From Sporosarcina sp. FSL W8-0480 (GTDB lineage: Bacteria > Bacillota > Bacilli > Bacillales_A > Planococcaceae), in contig NZ_CP150166.1 of NCBI RefSeq assembly GCF_037963765.1, positions 2,611,501-2,675,500 on the forward strand: a stretch of 64,000 nucleotides of DNA, written 5' to 3'. The notes below the pieces were generated by a model that did no database searches, had not been told where the DNA came from, and saw only the letters and a program-made list of their open reading frames with translations. Positions within the stretch are counted from its first letter, which is position 1, and each line of letters begins with the position of its first letter. The position numbers and the translations under genes were made by a program. Below are positions 17,035-27,678 of the stretch, piece after piece.

Positions 17035-17577
17035 ATGAAGAAAAGAACTGCACTTGGTGTAACAAGCATAATGGTCCTTTTATTATTCGCCATGTCGGCT
17101 TGTAGCATTTCAGATGATTCACCTCAATCAATTAAAGCCCTTTCCGACAATAACACGCTAACTGCAACTGCATCTCAAACAAAAGAAGATGAAGTCCAAG
17201 AAGATCATTCGACAAAAACAGAGCTTCTTGATAGATTGGACAACATCCAAAAGGAACTTGATGCCTTACCAGAAAAGCAGGATTCGGATAAAGGTGTAAC
17301 AAACGCCATGAAAAGCTATTATGGAGTTTCCTATGAAAGATATGACGAAGCATTAAATGAGATTTATGCTTTGTTAAAAAAATCGCTGCCGACAAAGACA
17401 ATGAATGAATTAAAAACCAAACAAATTCAGTGGATAAAACAGAAAGAGAACGCAGCGGAAGAGGAAAGAAAGAAATATGAGGGCGGAACTTTTGAATATG
17501 TTGCCTATTATATATCCTTATACGAATCAACAAAAAATAGATGTTATGAATTGGTTAATGAATATATGACAGACTAA
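17035..17577 (+). CDS. Lipoprotein with LprI-type (DUF1311) domain
   Basis: The 180-residue secreted protein has a lipoprotein signal peptide ending in the lipobox MSAC (Cys23), then a Ser/Thr/Gln-rich linker and a C-terminal helical domain. The pattern YYGVSYERYDEALNEIYALL with MNELKTKQIQWIKQKENAA resembles the DUF1311 / LprI family, members of which inhibit lysozyme. That function is only suggested here. It stands alone between rpsD and ligD with its own terminator. GGAGGTG precedes ATG 17035. Confidence 0.75.
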   Translation: MKKRTALGVTSIMVLLLFAMSACSISDDSPQSIKALSDNNTLTATASQTKEDEVQEDHSTKTELLDRLDNIQKELDALPEKQDSDKGVTNAMKSYYGVSYERYDEALNEIYALLKKSLPTKTMNELKTKQIQWIKQKENAAEEERKKYEGGTFEYVAYYISLYESTKNRCYELVNEYMTD

Positions 17578-17620
17578 AAATGTGATTGGGGGAATTCCCT
17601 TTTTCGCTTTCAGTGAAACA

Positions 17621-17658
17621 GAACCCCGAAAGTGCATTTGCAATTTCGGGGTTTTTAC
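17621..17658. terminator. Bidirectional terminator between the lipoprotein gene and ligD
   Basis: AACCCCGAAA pairs perfectly with TTTCGGGGTT around a 12-base loop. Confidence 0.92.
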
Positions 17659-17662
17659 TTAC

Positions 17663-19495
17663 TTATAACAGTTCCTTCAACTGCTCAATCACCACTGAAA
17701 ACTGCTGCTCCTCCCCCACTTTCCTGAATTCCTTAAATGGATCGCCAATTGTTTTCATCCGTTCCGTAATGGTCTGTATTGTAAATTGTTCAGGTCTTAA
17801 TGAATTTCCTACCTCTTCCCACTTCAACGGTGTAGCGATTGTCCCTATTTCGGTGCCCCTTGGTGAATAAGGCGCTACGATTGTTTTTCCTTCATGATGT
17901 TGTACGTAGTCCAGGTAAAGTTTGTTTCCCCTGTTCTTCTTCAGACGCTCTGTCGTAAACCATTGCGGTTCTTGGTCGCATAAGAAGTCGGAGACGAATT
18001 TTGTGAAGATGCGGGTATCATCAAAAGTGAATGTGTTGTATGGAAGTGGAATGTATAATTGCAACCCTTTGCCGCCAGATGTTTTAATGAAGGAATTCAA
18101 TTTGAATTGATCAAATATCGCCTTTAAACGAACTGCCGCCTCGATTGAAAGCGAAAACTCATCGACGGATGGCGGGTCCAAATCGAAGACGATTTCTGTC
18201 GGCATTTTTGTATCGATCGTTTGAAAGGGAATATGGAATTCAAGTGCCAGCTGATTCCCTAACCAGAGTAATGTCAAGATGTCATTACATAGAATATAAT
18301 CAATATCATCATCCCTTGACGTTTTCACAAATTCGGGAGCATAATCTGGAACGCTTTTCTGATAGAACTTTTCACCGGGAACACCGTGAGGAAAACGAAT
18401 AAGTGTGAGATGTCGCTTTTCAAGAAATGGAAGCATGAATGGTGCAGCCATTTGCAAATAAAGCAAGTAGTCGTCCTTCTCAACTCCAACTTTCGGCCAA
18501 ACAGGCTTGTCGGGGTGCGTGACTTGAACGTTCTCCGGAATCGGATTCAACTGCCTTAACATCCGCCGCCACTCACATTCTTCAGGGTTCATTTCAAATG
18601 CAAAAGAGTGGAACCTTGGCTCGCGCAAATGCTTCCCGTCAAAACTGATGCAATTTATGTTCGCACATATGGAGGGTGCAATTTCATAAACGGAATTTTC
18701 AATGCTTTTCCCATTTAATAGGAATAATTCGCTCAGCGTCTTCAATTCCTCATCCGTCATACCATGCTTGAACGTCACCACCTCAACGATCTCGCCTTTG
18801 TTATAAACGGCACCCGTAAAGAATCCATTCACCTGTTCATATTTCGTGATAATAATTGTGACTAACCGCCAGTTTTTCACTTTCAACCATTGATTCGTTC
18901 GTTTTTCATTGCTCCAGATGCTATTCTTTTGCTTGGCAATAATCCCTTCCCCATTGCTGATCCGGATGTGATTCCACAATTCCTTTTCATCAGTGAATAT
19001 TTCTATCAATTGAATTAGGCTTTCGTGCCGATACTGAACCCGGCACGGCAGCCCCAATTTATCGAAACACTTATTCAGTTCCGCCTTTCTCTTTTCAAAG
19101 ATGGATTTGGTCAGATCCTTACCTTTGAAAGTGATAAGGTCGAAGACGATATATTGGCATGGGAATGCTATCGAATGTTGTGCAATCACTTCTTTCTTCC
19201 GCATCCTTCCCCTTGTCTGCACAATGGAGAATTCACTTCTGAAATCGTTTTGCAAACAGACCAATTCACCGTCAAAAACAATTGGCAGATAAGGTTTGAT
19301 TACATGTTCAAGTTTTCGGCACGCCTCAATAATTTCCGGAAACATGTCATTTAACAAGTTTTCATTTCTACTGAAGAGCTGGATTCCTTCCTTATTCCAC
19401 TGAAGAAGTGCTCGAAAACCGTCATATTTCGTTTCATATACCCATTCCTTACCAACAGGTATTTCATTTGCATCGAACATTAACATCGGTTTCAT
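17663..19495 (-). CDS. ligD: ATP-dependent DNA ligase/polymerase LigD
   Basis: Repairs double-strand breaks with Ku by non-homologous end joining. The 610-residue protein has the Bacillus domain order: ligase first, with adenylated Lys23 in ETKYDGFRALL, an OB-fold region at about 200-305, then an archaeo-eukaryotic primase-like polymerase domain (about 320-600, with THPDKPVWPK, EIVFDLDPP and KTSGGKGLQLY). The phosphoesterase domain of mycobacterial LigD is absent. ATG 19495 is preferred to GTG 19510 because GGAGAG lies 7 bp before it. It is divergent from ku. Confidence 0.96.
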   Translation of the reverse strand: MKPMLMFDANEIPVGKEWVYETKYDGFRALLQWNKEGIQLFSRNENLLNDMFPEIIEACRKLEHVIKPYLPIVFDGELVCLQNDFRSEFSIVQTRGRMRKKEVIAQHSIAFPCQYIVFDLITFKGKDLTKSIFEKRKAELNKCFDKLGLPCRVQYRHESLIQLIEIFTDEKELWNHIRISNGEGIIAKQKNSIWSNEKRTNQWLKVKNWRLVTIIITKYEQVNGFFTGAVYNKGEIVEVVTFKHGMTDEELKTLSELFLLNGKSIENSVYEIAPSICANINCISFDGKHLREPRFHSFAFEMNPEECEWRRMLRQLNPIPENVQVTHPDKPVWPKVGVEKDDYLLYLQMAAPFMLPFLEKRHLTLIRFPHGVPGEKFYQKSVPDYAPEFVKTSRDDDIDYILCNDILTLLWLGNQLALEFHIPFQTIDTKMPTEIVFDLDPPSVDEFSLSIEAAVRLKAIFDQFKLNSFIKTSGGKGLQLYIPLPYNTFTFDDTRIFTKFVSDFLCDQEPQWFTTERLKKNRGNKLYLDYVQHHEGKTIVAPYSPRGTEIGTIATPLKWEEVGNSLRPEQFTIQTITERMKTIGDPFKEFRKVGEEQQFSVVIEQLKELL

Positions 19496-19546
19496 TAAAT
19501 CGCTCTCCACTGTTTTTCTTAGTGTTAGACCAATTTCAATTCGTAT

Positions 19547-19575
19547 ACATAGGAATGAAAGATGCTCTCATACTA
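19547..19575 (+). promoter_or_regulatory. Possible sigma-G-type promoter of ku
   Basis: ACATA and CATACTA are separated by 17 bp, the same spacing as in the two SASP promoters. The -10 box fits the sigma-G consensus exactly; the -35 box lacks the leading G. In B. subtilis ku (ykoV) is a forespore gene. Confidence 0.5.
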
Positions 19576-19598
19576 AAAATAAAAGCAGGTGAAACTTC

Positions 19599-20426
19599 AT
19601 GCACACAGTATGGAAAGGCAGCATCAGTTTCGGTTTAGTCAATATCCCGATCAAACTTCATGCAGCTACGGAAAATAATGATATTAAATTGCGCCAGCTT
19701 CACAAGGAGTGCAATTCACCGATCAGTTATCAAAAAGTATGTCCTGTTTGTGATAAAGAAGTTCAAAATGATGATATCGTAAGGGCATATGAGTATACAA
19801 AAAATAAATTCGTTGTCTTAGATGATGAAGAGCTTGAAAAGTTGAAGAAGGAAAATGAAGACAAAGCAGTGGAAATTATTGATTTTGTGAAGTTGGAGGA
19901 AATTGATCCCATTTATTTTGAAAAAAGCTATTTCATGGCACCAGATGCGAACGGCGGAAAAGCCTATGCATTATTGCGCAAGGCTTTGAAGGACTCCGGT
20001 AAAATCGGGGTAGCCAAAATCATAATCCGTTCGAAAGAGCAATTGGCTGTAGTGAGGGTTTATGAAGAAGCATTATTGATGAATACAATCCACTTTCCGG
20101 ATGAAGTTAGGAATGTAGAGGATGTCGGGAATATTCCGAGCGAGGAAACAGTCGTGCAAAAAGAACTGGATACTGCACTTTTATTGGTCGACCAGTTGAC
20201 GACAGTTTTTGACCCTACGAAGTATACCGATGAATATAGGACGGCTTTGATGGATTTAATCGAAGAGAAAAAGTCGGGCAATGTTACGGTGGCCGCTCAG
20301 GAAAAGCAACCAATTTCCCCTTCGAACACAACCGATTTAATGGCGGCATTGCAAGCGTCTCTTGATAAAACTAAGAAGAAGAAACCTGCAACAAGGAAAC
20401 GGACGACTGCGAAGAAGAATGCATAG
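19599..20426 (+). CDS. ku: Non-homologous end-joining protein Ku
   Basis: Homodimeric ring protein that binds DNA ends and recruits LigD. The 275-residue sequence begins MHTVWKGSISFGLVNIPIKL, the hallmark of bacterial Ku, followed by the Ku core beta-barrel to about residue 215. It ends in a Lys/Arg-rich tail (KTKKKKPATRKRTTAKKNA) that adds DNA affinity. The divergent neighbour is ligD; the ring presumably protects or repairs spore DNA. GCAGGTGA precedes ATG 19599. Array A begins about 40 bp after the stop. Confidence 0.97.
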   Translation: MHTVWKGSISFGLVNIPIKLHAATENNDIKLRQLHKECNSPISYQKVCPVCDKEVQNDDIVRAYEYTKNKFVVLDDEELEKLKKENEDKAVEIIDFVKLEEIDPIYFEKSYFMAPDANGGKAYALLRKALKDSGKIGVAKIIIRSKEQLAVVRVYEEALLMNTIHFPDEVRNVEDVGNIPSEETVVQKELDTALLLVDQLTTVFDPTKYTDEYRTALMDLIEEKKSGNVTVAAQEKQPISPSNTTDLMAALQASLDKTKKKKPATRKRTTAKKNA

Positions 20427-20433
20427 ACATATG

Positions 20434-20467
20434 GGCGGAGTGGTGATTATCACCGCTTCGGGGTTTT
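20434..20467 (+). terminator. ku terminator
   Basis: GCGGAGTGGTGA pairs with TCACCGCTTCG (two G-T pairs) around a tight loop, followed by GGGGTTTT. Confidence 0.75.
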
Positions 20468-20590
20468 ACCACCGACTTTCCGGCGTTTACCACCGATGCG
20501 CTTGAGTTTACCACCGATTCTCGACACTTTACCACCGATGCGCGTGACTTTACCACCGATTCTCGGCACTTTACCACCGATTCACAATTT
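20465..20590. repeat. Phased array A: six units, 21 bp period
   Basis: The core TTTACCACCGA starts at 20465, 20486, 20507, 20528, 20549 and 20570, an exact 21 bp period with 10 bp spacers. Spacers alternate between TGCGC- and TTCTC-type starts. The minus strand is open as a seven-residue repeat, but no start or ribosome-binding site supports a gene. It fills the gap between convergent ku and tyrS. Confidence 0.95.
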
Positions 20591-20599
20591 AAATTGCAC

Positions 20600-20632
20600 A
20601 AAAAGGCCAATCCCACCATGGGATTGGCCCTT
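20600..20632 (-). terminator. tyrS terminator
   Basis: GGCCAATCCC pairs with GGGATTGGCC around a 5-base loop; the minus strand continues with TTTTT. Confidence 0.93.
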
Positions 20633-20636
20633 TGCA

Positions 20637-22165
<1,529 letters not shown>

Positions 22166-22171
22166 ATCCCT

Positions 22172-22199
22172 ATTGTAATCTAAAATATCCGATTGTCAA
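22172..22199 (-). promoter_or_regulatory. Sigma-A promoter of tyrS
   Basis: On the minus strand TTGACA and TACAAT are separated by 16 bp just upstream of the T-box. Confidence 0.8.
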
Positions 22200-22225
22200 A
22201 TATTTTTATCGATTGCCCCTAAATG

Positions 22226-22234
22226 TGCTATAAT
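22226..22234 (+). promoter_or_regulatory. Extended -10 promoter of the penicillin-binding protein gene
   Basis: TGCTATAAT gives a perfect -10 box with an extended TG motif; no good -35 box is visible. The start codon is 28 bp downstream. Confidence 0.6.
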
Positions 22235-22261
22235 AGGTAAGATTTTAGGGGGGATGAAAAT

Positions 22262-25200
22262 TTGAACAAAAAACGTAAAAACAGGATAGATTTAATAGAA
22301 GAAAAATTTGAAGAGATGAAAAATATGGGATGGGCTAAAGGCGTTCGTATTACTTCCGGGGTAGTTTGGAACTTATTCCTTTTATTCCTAATCTTTGGGT
22401 TAACGCTTGGCGTTTTTGCCACTTCCGTTGGAGCAGGTTACTTTGCTTCACTTGTTGCGAAAGAGCCCCTTCGATCTAAAACTGAAATGCGTAATGCGAT
22501 CTTCAACTATGAAGAGACATCAGAAATCTATTTTGCAAATGATATATACTTAGGGAAAGTAAACTCGGATATCGAACGGAAACAAACTACATTAAAGGAT
22601 GTTTCACCATTTGTTATTGATGCTGTATTAGCAACAGAAGATGAATACTTTGAAACCCATAATGGCGTTGTTCCAAAAGCGATTTTCCGTGGGCTTTTCC
22701 AAGACGTTACAAACTCCTCAAGTCAGACAGGTGGTTCTACCTTAACACAGCAGTTAATAAAAAACCAAATACTGACGAATGAAGTATCATATGAACGGAA
22801 GGCTAAAGAAATTCTTCTTGCGATGCGCATTGAGCATTTTATGGATAAAGAGGAGATTTTGGAAGCCTATTTAAATATCATTCCATATGGTAGAAACGCA
22901 TTGGGGCAAAATATTGCGGGAATCGAAACCGCAGCAGAAGGGATTTTCGGAAAATCGGCGAAAAATCTTAATCTTCCCCAAGCCGCTTACATTGCGGGAA
23001 TACCGCAAGCACCTTTTGCCTATACACCATTTCTTAGCAGTTATTATGGTGGTGGTTTGAAAAACGAAGAAAATATCAAACCAGGAATCGATAGGATGAA
23101 AACTGTCCTTTTCAGGATGAAAGAAACTGGCTATATTACAGAGAAACAATATGAAGAAGCGATAAATTACGATATTACAAAGGACTTTAGAGAAAAAACG
23201 CTTCGGGCAACAGAAAGATACCCTTATTTGACACAGGAAATCCAAGAAAGAACAAAAGATATCTTGGCAGAAATGCTTGCTGAAAAAGATGGAATCGACA
23301 TGGAACGATACGAAAATGAGGACAAAATCAAAGGGAAATATAAGATCTTAGCCGAACGTGAAATGCGTACTGGCGGATATCGAATCTATTCAACAATTGA
23401 TAAAACCCTTTATGATGAAATGAATAAAGTCGCTGAGGAATTCGAATATTACGGGTTCACCTATACTCGCGAAGAAAAGGACCTCAGTACAGGGGAAGTC
23501 GTATTGAAGGATGACCCCGTTCAAGTTGGGGCTATTATGATTGAAAACAACACAGGGCGCATATTATCATTCGTCGGTGGACGTGATCATCAGTTGACGA
23601 ATGTGAACCATGCCACTCAGGCATTCAGGCAAAATGGTTCTTCCATGAAACCATTACTTGTCTATGCACCTGCCATTGAATATGGGGTTATAGGGGCAGG
23701 AAGTCCAGTAGTCGACGTCAAATTTGATATAAAGGTTGGTAAAGACGATTGGAGTCCATCCAACTATTACGCTGATTTGGAAAACGGGATAATCCCAGCA
23801 AGAAAGGCTCTATCAGAATCACTGAACCTTCCAACAGCACGGTTATACAAAGAAATTATTGATAAACGCCCTGCTGAATTTCTAAAGAAAATGCATTTTA
23901 CGAAACTACATTCTGAGGATTACGTGAACTATTCCACTTCATATGGTGGTATGAAAATCGGGGTAAGTGTCGAGGAAAATACAAACGCCTTTGCAACTTT
24001 CGCAAACGGCGGGAAGTTTATCCAATCATATATCATTGATCGTATCGAGGATATGAACGGCAACATCGTTTATCAACATGAAGTGAAACCGGTTGACGTA
24101 TTCAGCCCCGAAACTGCCTATATTATCACCGATATGCTAAGGGATGTCGTAAAACCTGGTGGAACAGGACAACAGGTTCCAGGATTTATGAACTTCAAGA
24201 CTGACCTTGCTGCTAAAACTGGTACGACAAATGGATATGGTGACGCTTGGTTAGTCGGGTATAACCCTAATGTTTCACTTGGTCTATGGTTTGGATATAA
24301 AGACCATACACGTAAATTGTACACAAGGGGAACCGGACAAATGCATCCGACAACCCGAACGACAATGCTATTTAGTAGATTATTGAACAAGGCAAATGAA
24401 GTAAAACCTGAAATTATTGGTGCTGATAACTCATTTAAGCAACCAGAAGCAGTAGTTTCTAAACCATTCTGTGCAATTTCAGGACTGGCACCGTCTGAGG
24501 CTTGTTCTAATGCTGGTTTAATCAGATCTGACCTTTTCAATTCGAAAGTAATGTTGCCTACTGAGCCTGATGACAGCATAATCAATGCGTCATATGTTTC
24601 TGTCAAAGGCAGTAGATATATGGCACTTCCATCCACCCCTTCTGAATTCATTGTTCCAGGTGGAACCGGAGTAAGCCAGAGCTTCATCGACAGGATGCTT
24701 GGATCTTGGGGCGGAGATGCCTCAAAACTATTCCCGTCCTCGTCCGTATTTTCATCAGGCGTTGTATCGGGAGCGGAATTCCCTGCCGACGATGTTGCTC
24801 CTGCTGGGGTGAGCGCGTCAATCGAAGGTTCAAATTTAGTTTGGACTGAATCTTCATCGAACGACATTATCGGGTATTATGTTTTCCAAAATAACACTAA
24901 GATAGCTACAGTCTTCGATGGATCGGCTAATTCCATATCTGTTGGACCTGGCACTTACCATGTCAAAGCTGTAGATATAACTGGTCTTTTATCTGAAGCA
25001 TCAAATAGTGTTACTGTTGCGAGCCCAGAGCCGCCAGCGCCGCCGACTAAACCTGATGAAGACAAAGAGGATGATAAAACAGAACCAACCCCTCCAGGTA
25101 ATGATGGAGGCGATGATGGCGACGAAACCGGTAATAATGGTAATAACGGAAATAATGGTGAGGGAAACAACGGAAATAATGGAAATGATGGCAGTAAAGG

Positions 25201-25276
25201 TAACAATGGTAATAACGGCAGTAAAGGAAACAATGGTAATAAAAAGCCACCATCCGGCAATGATGACGATGATTAA
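22262..25276 (+). CDS. Class A penicillin-binding protein (bifunctional PBP1A family)
   Basis: Peptidoglycan polymerase and cross-linker of 1004 residues. A transmembrane helix near 35-62 is followed by a GT51 transglycosylase domain (about 85-270, catalytic Glu126 in ATEDEYFETHNG and QTGGSTLTQQLIKN). The transpeptidase domain (about 410-700) has S460-S-M-K463, S520-L-N522 and K652-T-G-T655. A fibronectin type III-like domain (about 840-920) and a Pro/Asp then Asn/Gly-repeat tail to the end follow. Such tails occur in B. subtilis PonA. TTG 22262 follows AGGGGGGA. It is divergent from tyrS. Confidence 0.93.
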   Translation: MNKKRKNRIDLIEEKFEEMKNMGWAKGVRITSGVVWNLFLLFLIFGLTLGVFATSVGAGYFASLVAKEPLRSKTEMRNAIFNYEETSEIYFANDIYLGKVNSDIERKQTTLKDVSPFVIDAVLATEDEYFETHNGVVPKAIFRGLFQDVTNSSSQTGGSTLTQQLIKNQILTNEVSYERKAKEILLAMRIEHFMDKEEILEAYLNIIPYGRNALGQNIAGIETAAEGIFGKSAKNLNLPQAAYIAGIPQAPFAYTPFLSSYYGGGLKNEENIKPGIDRMKTVLFRMKETGYITEKQYEEAINYDITKDFREKTLRATERYPYLTQEIQERTKDILAEMLAEKDGIDMERYENEDKIKGKYKILAEREMRTGGYRIYSTIDKTLYDEMNKVAEEFEYYGFTYTREEKDLSTGEVVLKDDPVQVGAIMIENNTGRILSFVGGRDHQLTNVNHATQAFRQNGSSMKPLLVYAPAIEYGVIGAGSPVVDVKFDIKVGKDDWSPSNYYADLENGIIPARKALSESLNLPTARLYKEIIDKRPAEFLKKMHFTKLHSEDYVNYSTSYGGMKIGVSVEENTNAFATFANGGKFIQSYIIDRIEDMNGNIVYQHEVKPVDVFSPETAYIITDMLRDVVKPGGTGQQVPGFMNFKTDLAAKTGTTNGYGDAWLVGYNPNVSLGLWFGYKDHTRKLYTRGTGQMHPTTRTTMLFSRLLNKANEVKPEIIGADNSFKQPEAVVSKPFCAISGLAPSEACSNAGLIRSDLFNSKVMLPTEPDDSIINASYVSVKGSRYMALPSTPSEFIVPGGTGVSQSFIDRMLGSWGGDASKLFPSSSVFSSGVVSGAEFPADDVAPAGVSASIEGSNLVWTESSSNDIIGYYVFQNNTKIATVFDGSANSISVGPGTYHVKAVDITGLLSEASNSVTVASPEPPAPPTKPDEDKEDDKTEPTPPGNDGGDDGDETGNNGNNGNNGEGNNGNNGNDGSKGNNGNNGSKGNNGNKKPPSGNDDDD

Positions 25277-25285
25277 TGATTAAGA

Positions 25286-25320
25286 AAAGGGACCCCAAAA
25301 ATACTTGGGGTCCCTTTCGT
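25286..25320. terminator. Bidirectional terminator between PBP gene and acsA
   Basis: AAAGGGACCCCAA pairs perfectly with TTGGGGTCCCTTT around a 6-base loop. Confidence 0.95.
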
Positions 25321-25330
25321 ATTGATTTTA

Positions 25331-27049
25331 TTAATCTTCCATTGTAGACAAATCGCCTTCAGGCAAGTTCAGTTCCCATGCCTTCAATACACGGCGCATG
25401 ATTTTTCCACTTCTTGTTTTTGGTAGTTTGTCTTTAAACTCAATCTCTCTTGGAGATGCGTGTGCTGCAAGTTCCTTCTTGACGAACTGCTTAATATCAT
25501 CTGATAATTCTTCAGATGGTTCATATCCTTCATGAAGTGCAACAAAGGCTTTAATGATTTCGCCCCGAACTGGATCCGGCTTCCCGATTACCCCCGCCTC
25601 GACAATCGCAGGGTGTTCGAGTAACTTACTTTCAACTTCAAAAGGACCGACCCGCTCCCCGCTTGTCATGATGACATCATCGACACGACCTTGGAAGAAG
25701 AAGTAACCATCCTCATCCATATACGCAGAGTCGCCGGATACATACCATTCATTATTCAAGAAATAGGAATCGTACTTCTCCGGGTTATTCCAGATTGCTC
25801 GCATCATCGCTGGCCAGCCTTTTTTAATGGCCAAATTCCCCATTCGATTAGGAGGCAATACTTGTCCACGATCATCTACAATCGCAGCTTCAATTCCTGG
25901 GACCGGTTTTCCCATCGATCCGGGCTTGATCGGCAAAGACCCGAAATTACATATTGTTTGGGCACCTGTTTCTGTCATCCACCAAGTATCATGGATTCTC
26001 AGTTTGAAAACTTCCATGCCCCAACGAATCACCTCCGGATTAAGGGGTTCCCCGACCGATAAAATATGTCTCAAGGATGAGAGATCATACTTTTCAATAG
26101 GTCCTGCTCCTGCTCCCATCAGCATGCGAAACGCTGTAGGCGCACTGTACCAGACAGTCACACCATAGTCCTGGATGGCTTCGTACCAGCTATCCGTCGA
26201 AAACCTTCCACCTAAAATCAGCGATGTCGCTCCGGCAAGCATCGGACCAAATATTCCATAAGCAGTCCCTGTAACCCACCCTGGATCCGCAGTACACCAG
26301 AAAATATCTTCATCCTTTAAATCCATCACCCATCTTGTCGTCTGCAATTGTTGAACCATTGCCTCTTGAACATGAAGGACACCCTTCGGCTTCCCCGTCG
26401 AGCCTGAAGTATAATGAAGTAATGTCGGCGATTCACGTTCCATCCATTCGACCTGAAATTTTTGAGAAGCTTCTTTTAGATGTTTTAGGAAGTCGACATG
26501 CACTGAATCCTCTTCAATGTTCTCGCCCACCAGGAAGATTGTTTTTAAATGAGGCAATTTCGTAACAGGAATCCTGTTGAGCAATTCAGGTGTTGTAACA
26601 ATCGCTTTTGCTTCACTATCAGATAAGCGGTCATATACAGCCCCTTCCATGAAAGCTTCAAACAATGGCCCTACGATCGTCCCCATTTTCAATGCACCAA
26701 GTAATGAAAAATACAATTCCGGAGATCGCGGCATGAATACAAAAATTCGATCCCCTTTTTCTAAAGTAGAATGATTTCGTAACACATTCGCAGCTTTATT
26801 CGACATTTTTTTCAGCTCATTAAACGTATAAGCCTCTTTACGATTTGCATCCTTGTAATAGAGGGCCACTTTGTTTTTCCGATAGGAATCGGCATGTCGA
26901 TCCACGGCCTCATATGCAATGTTAATAAGCCCGGTCTTGTGCCAGCTGAATTCCTTCTCTGCCTCTGACCATTGAAATTCCTTCGCTGTTTGGTCATAAT
27001 CCTGCAATTGATAATCCCCCTGCATTACAGGTAACATTTTACTCTCCAT
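25331..27049 (-). CDS. acsA: Acetyl-CoA synthetase
   Basis: Activates acetate to acetyl-CoA through acetyl-AMP. The 572-residue length and sequence match B. subtilis AcsA. Motifs include LHYTSGSTGKPKGVLHVQEA, the core DTWWMTETG, the SGDSAYMDEDGYFFFQGR hinge and the C-terminal Lys in PKTRSGKIMRR, whose acetylation by AcuA silences the enzyme. ATG 27049 follows AAGGGTGATAGG and restores family length; an upstream ATG (27073) would add eight residues. The partner operon acuABC lies 4 kb to the right instead of adjacent. A palindrome overlaps its promoter region. Confidence 0.96.
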   Translation of the reverse strand: MESKMLPVMQGDYQLQDYDQTAKEFQWSEAEKEFSWHKTGLINIAYEAVDRHADSYRKNKVALYYKDANRKEAYTFNELKKMSNKAANVLRNHSTLEKGDRIFVFMPRSPELYFSLLGALKMGTIVGPLFEAFMEGAVYDRLSDSEAKAIVTTPELLNRIPVTKLPHLKTIFLVGENIEEDSVHVDFLKHLKEASQKFQVEWMERESPTLLHYTSGSTGKPKGVLHVQEAMVQQLQTTRWVMDLKDEDIFWCTADPGWVTGTAYGIFGPMLAGATSLILGGRFSTDSWYEAIQDYGVTVWYSAPTAFRMLMGAGAGPIEKYDLSSLRHILSVGEPLNPEVIRWGMEVFKLRIHDTWWMTETGAQTICNFGSLPIKPGSMGKPVPGIEAAIVDDRGQVLPPNRMGNLAIKKGWPAMMRAIWNNPEKYDSYFLNNEWYVSGDSAYMDEDGYFFFQGRVDDVIMTSGERVGPFEVESKLLEHPAIVEAGVIGKPDPVRGEIIKAFVALHEGYEPSEELSDDIKQFVKKELAAHASPREIEFKDKLPKTRSGKIMRRVLKAWELNLPEGDLSTMED

Positions 27050-27085
27050 TCCTATCACCCTTTCAAAGAACATTTGACCCCTACT

Positions 27086-27119
27086 ATTTTACAGTAATTC
27101 TTCAATATTAGCTAATATT
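27086..27119 (-). promoter_or_regulatory. acsA promoter region with 16 bp palindrome
   Basis: TAAAAT with a preceding TG forms a plausible -10 box (27086-27091, minus strand). The perfect palindrome AATATTAGCTAATATT occupies 27104-27119, covering the expected -35 position. It matches neither cre nor the CodY box. Confidence 0.45.
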
Positions 27120-27136
27120 TTGGTATATTTTGATTG

Positions 27137-27652
27137 TTAAGGCACCTGTGCATAAAAATCGAAACAATATTGTATTAATTGGTTATCAATCCCTAAGTAT
27201 TCCTCAATGCCAACTCTACTTATCTCTACGAAACCTATTTTCTCTAACATTTTCTTCGAGCGACTGTTACCCTCATGTGTTTCAGCATCGAATGTTGTTA
27301 TTCCATATTTTTCGGATGCATATTGCATAAAAGATAAAATGGTGCTTGTCCCAATTCCCCTACCCCACAACTGACTTTCCCCAATAGCAATGCCTAATTC
27401 CGCTCGATTATTTTTAATATCCGCCAAATCTACATAACCAATCAATTTGTCTTTTAGTTGAACCCCTAATCGGACAAAATCTGCTGACTCATTATTTACG
27501 CAACGCAGCCACCAACTATATAATTCGTCCTCACTTCTGTCTACTTCCCAGCCATTCGCCAAACAAAAAGCATTGTCTAAACTCCATTTCAAAACACTAT
27601 CAAAATCGTCTATCTTTAAAGCTCTGAAACATATTAAATTTTCCATATTCAT
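27137..27652 (-). CDS. GNAT-family N-acetyltransferase
   Basis: The 171-residue protein has the GNAT fold of the RimJ/RimL-like Acetyltransf_3 group: an N-terminal strand FRALKIDDFDSVLKWSLDN, the beta-4 block RAELGIAIGESQLWGRGIGTS that holds the acetyl-CoA pyrophosphate loop, and DAETHEGNSRSKKMLEKIGF. The acceptor is unknown. ATG 27652 follows AAAGGGAG. It starts 26 bp after the SMI1/KNR4 gene and the two likely form one transcript. The pair lies in the accessory block between acsA and acuA. Confidence 0.85.
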   Translation of the reverse strand: MNMENLICFRALKIDDFDSVLKWSLDNAFCLANGWEVDRSEDELYSWWLRCVNNESADFVRLGVQLKDKLIGYVDLADIKNNRAELGIAIGESQLWGRGIGTSTILSFMQYASEKYGITTFDAETHEGNSRSKKMLEKIGFVEISRVGIEEYLGIDNQLIQYCFDFYAQVP

Positions 27653-27678
27653 GTCATCTCCCTTTAAAGATGTCAATC

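Noticed and set aside
20465..20590. Array A as a CRISPR
   Set aside because: Core is 11 bp and spacers are 10 bp, much too short; no cas genes in the window.
27086..27119. acsA palindrome as a CcpA cre or CodY site
   Set aside because: It lacks the cre central CG with TGNAA arms and does not match AATTTTCWGAAAATT.
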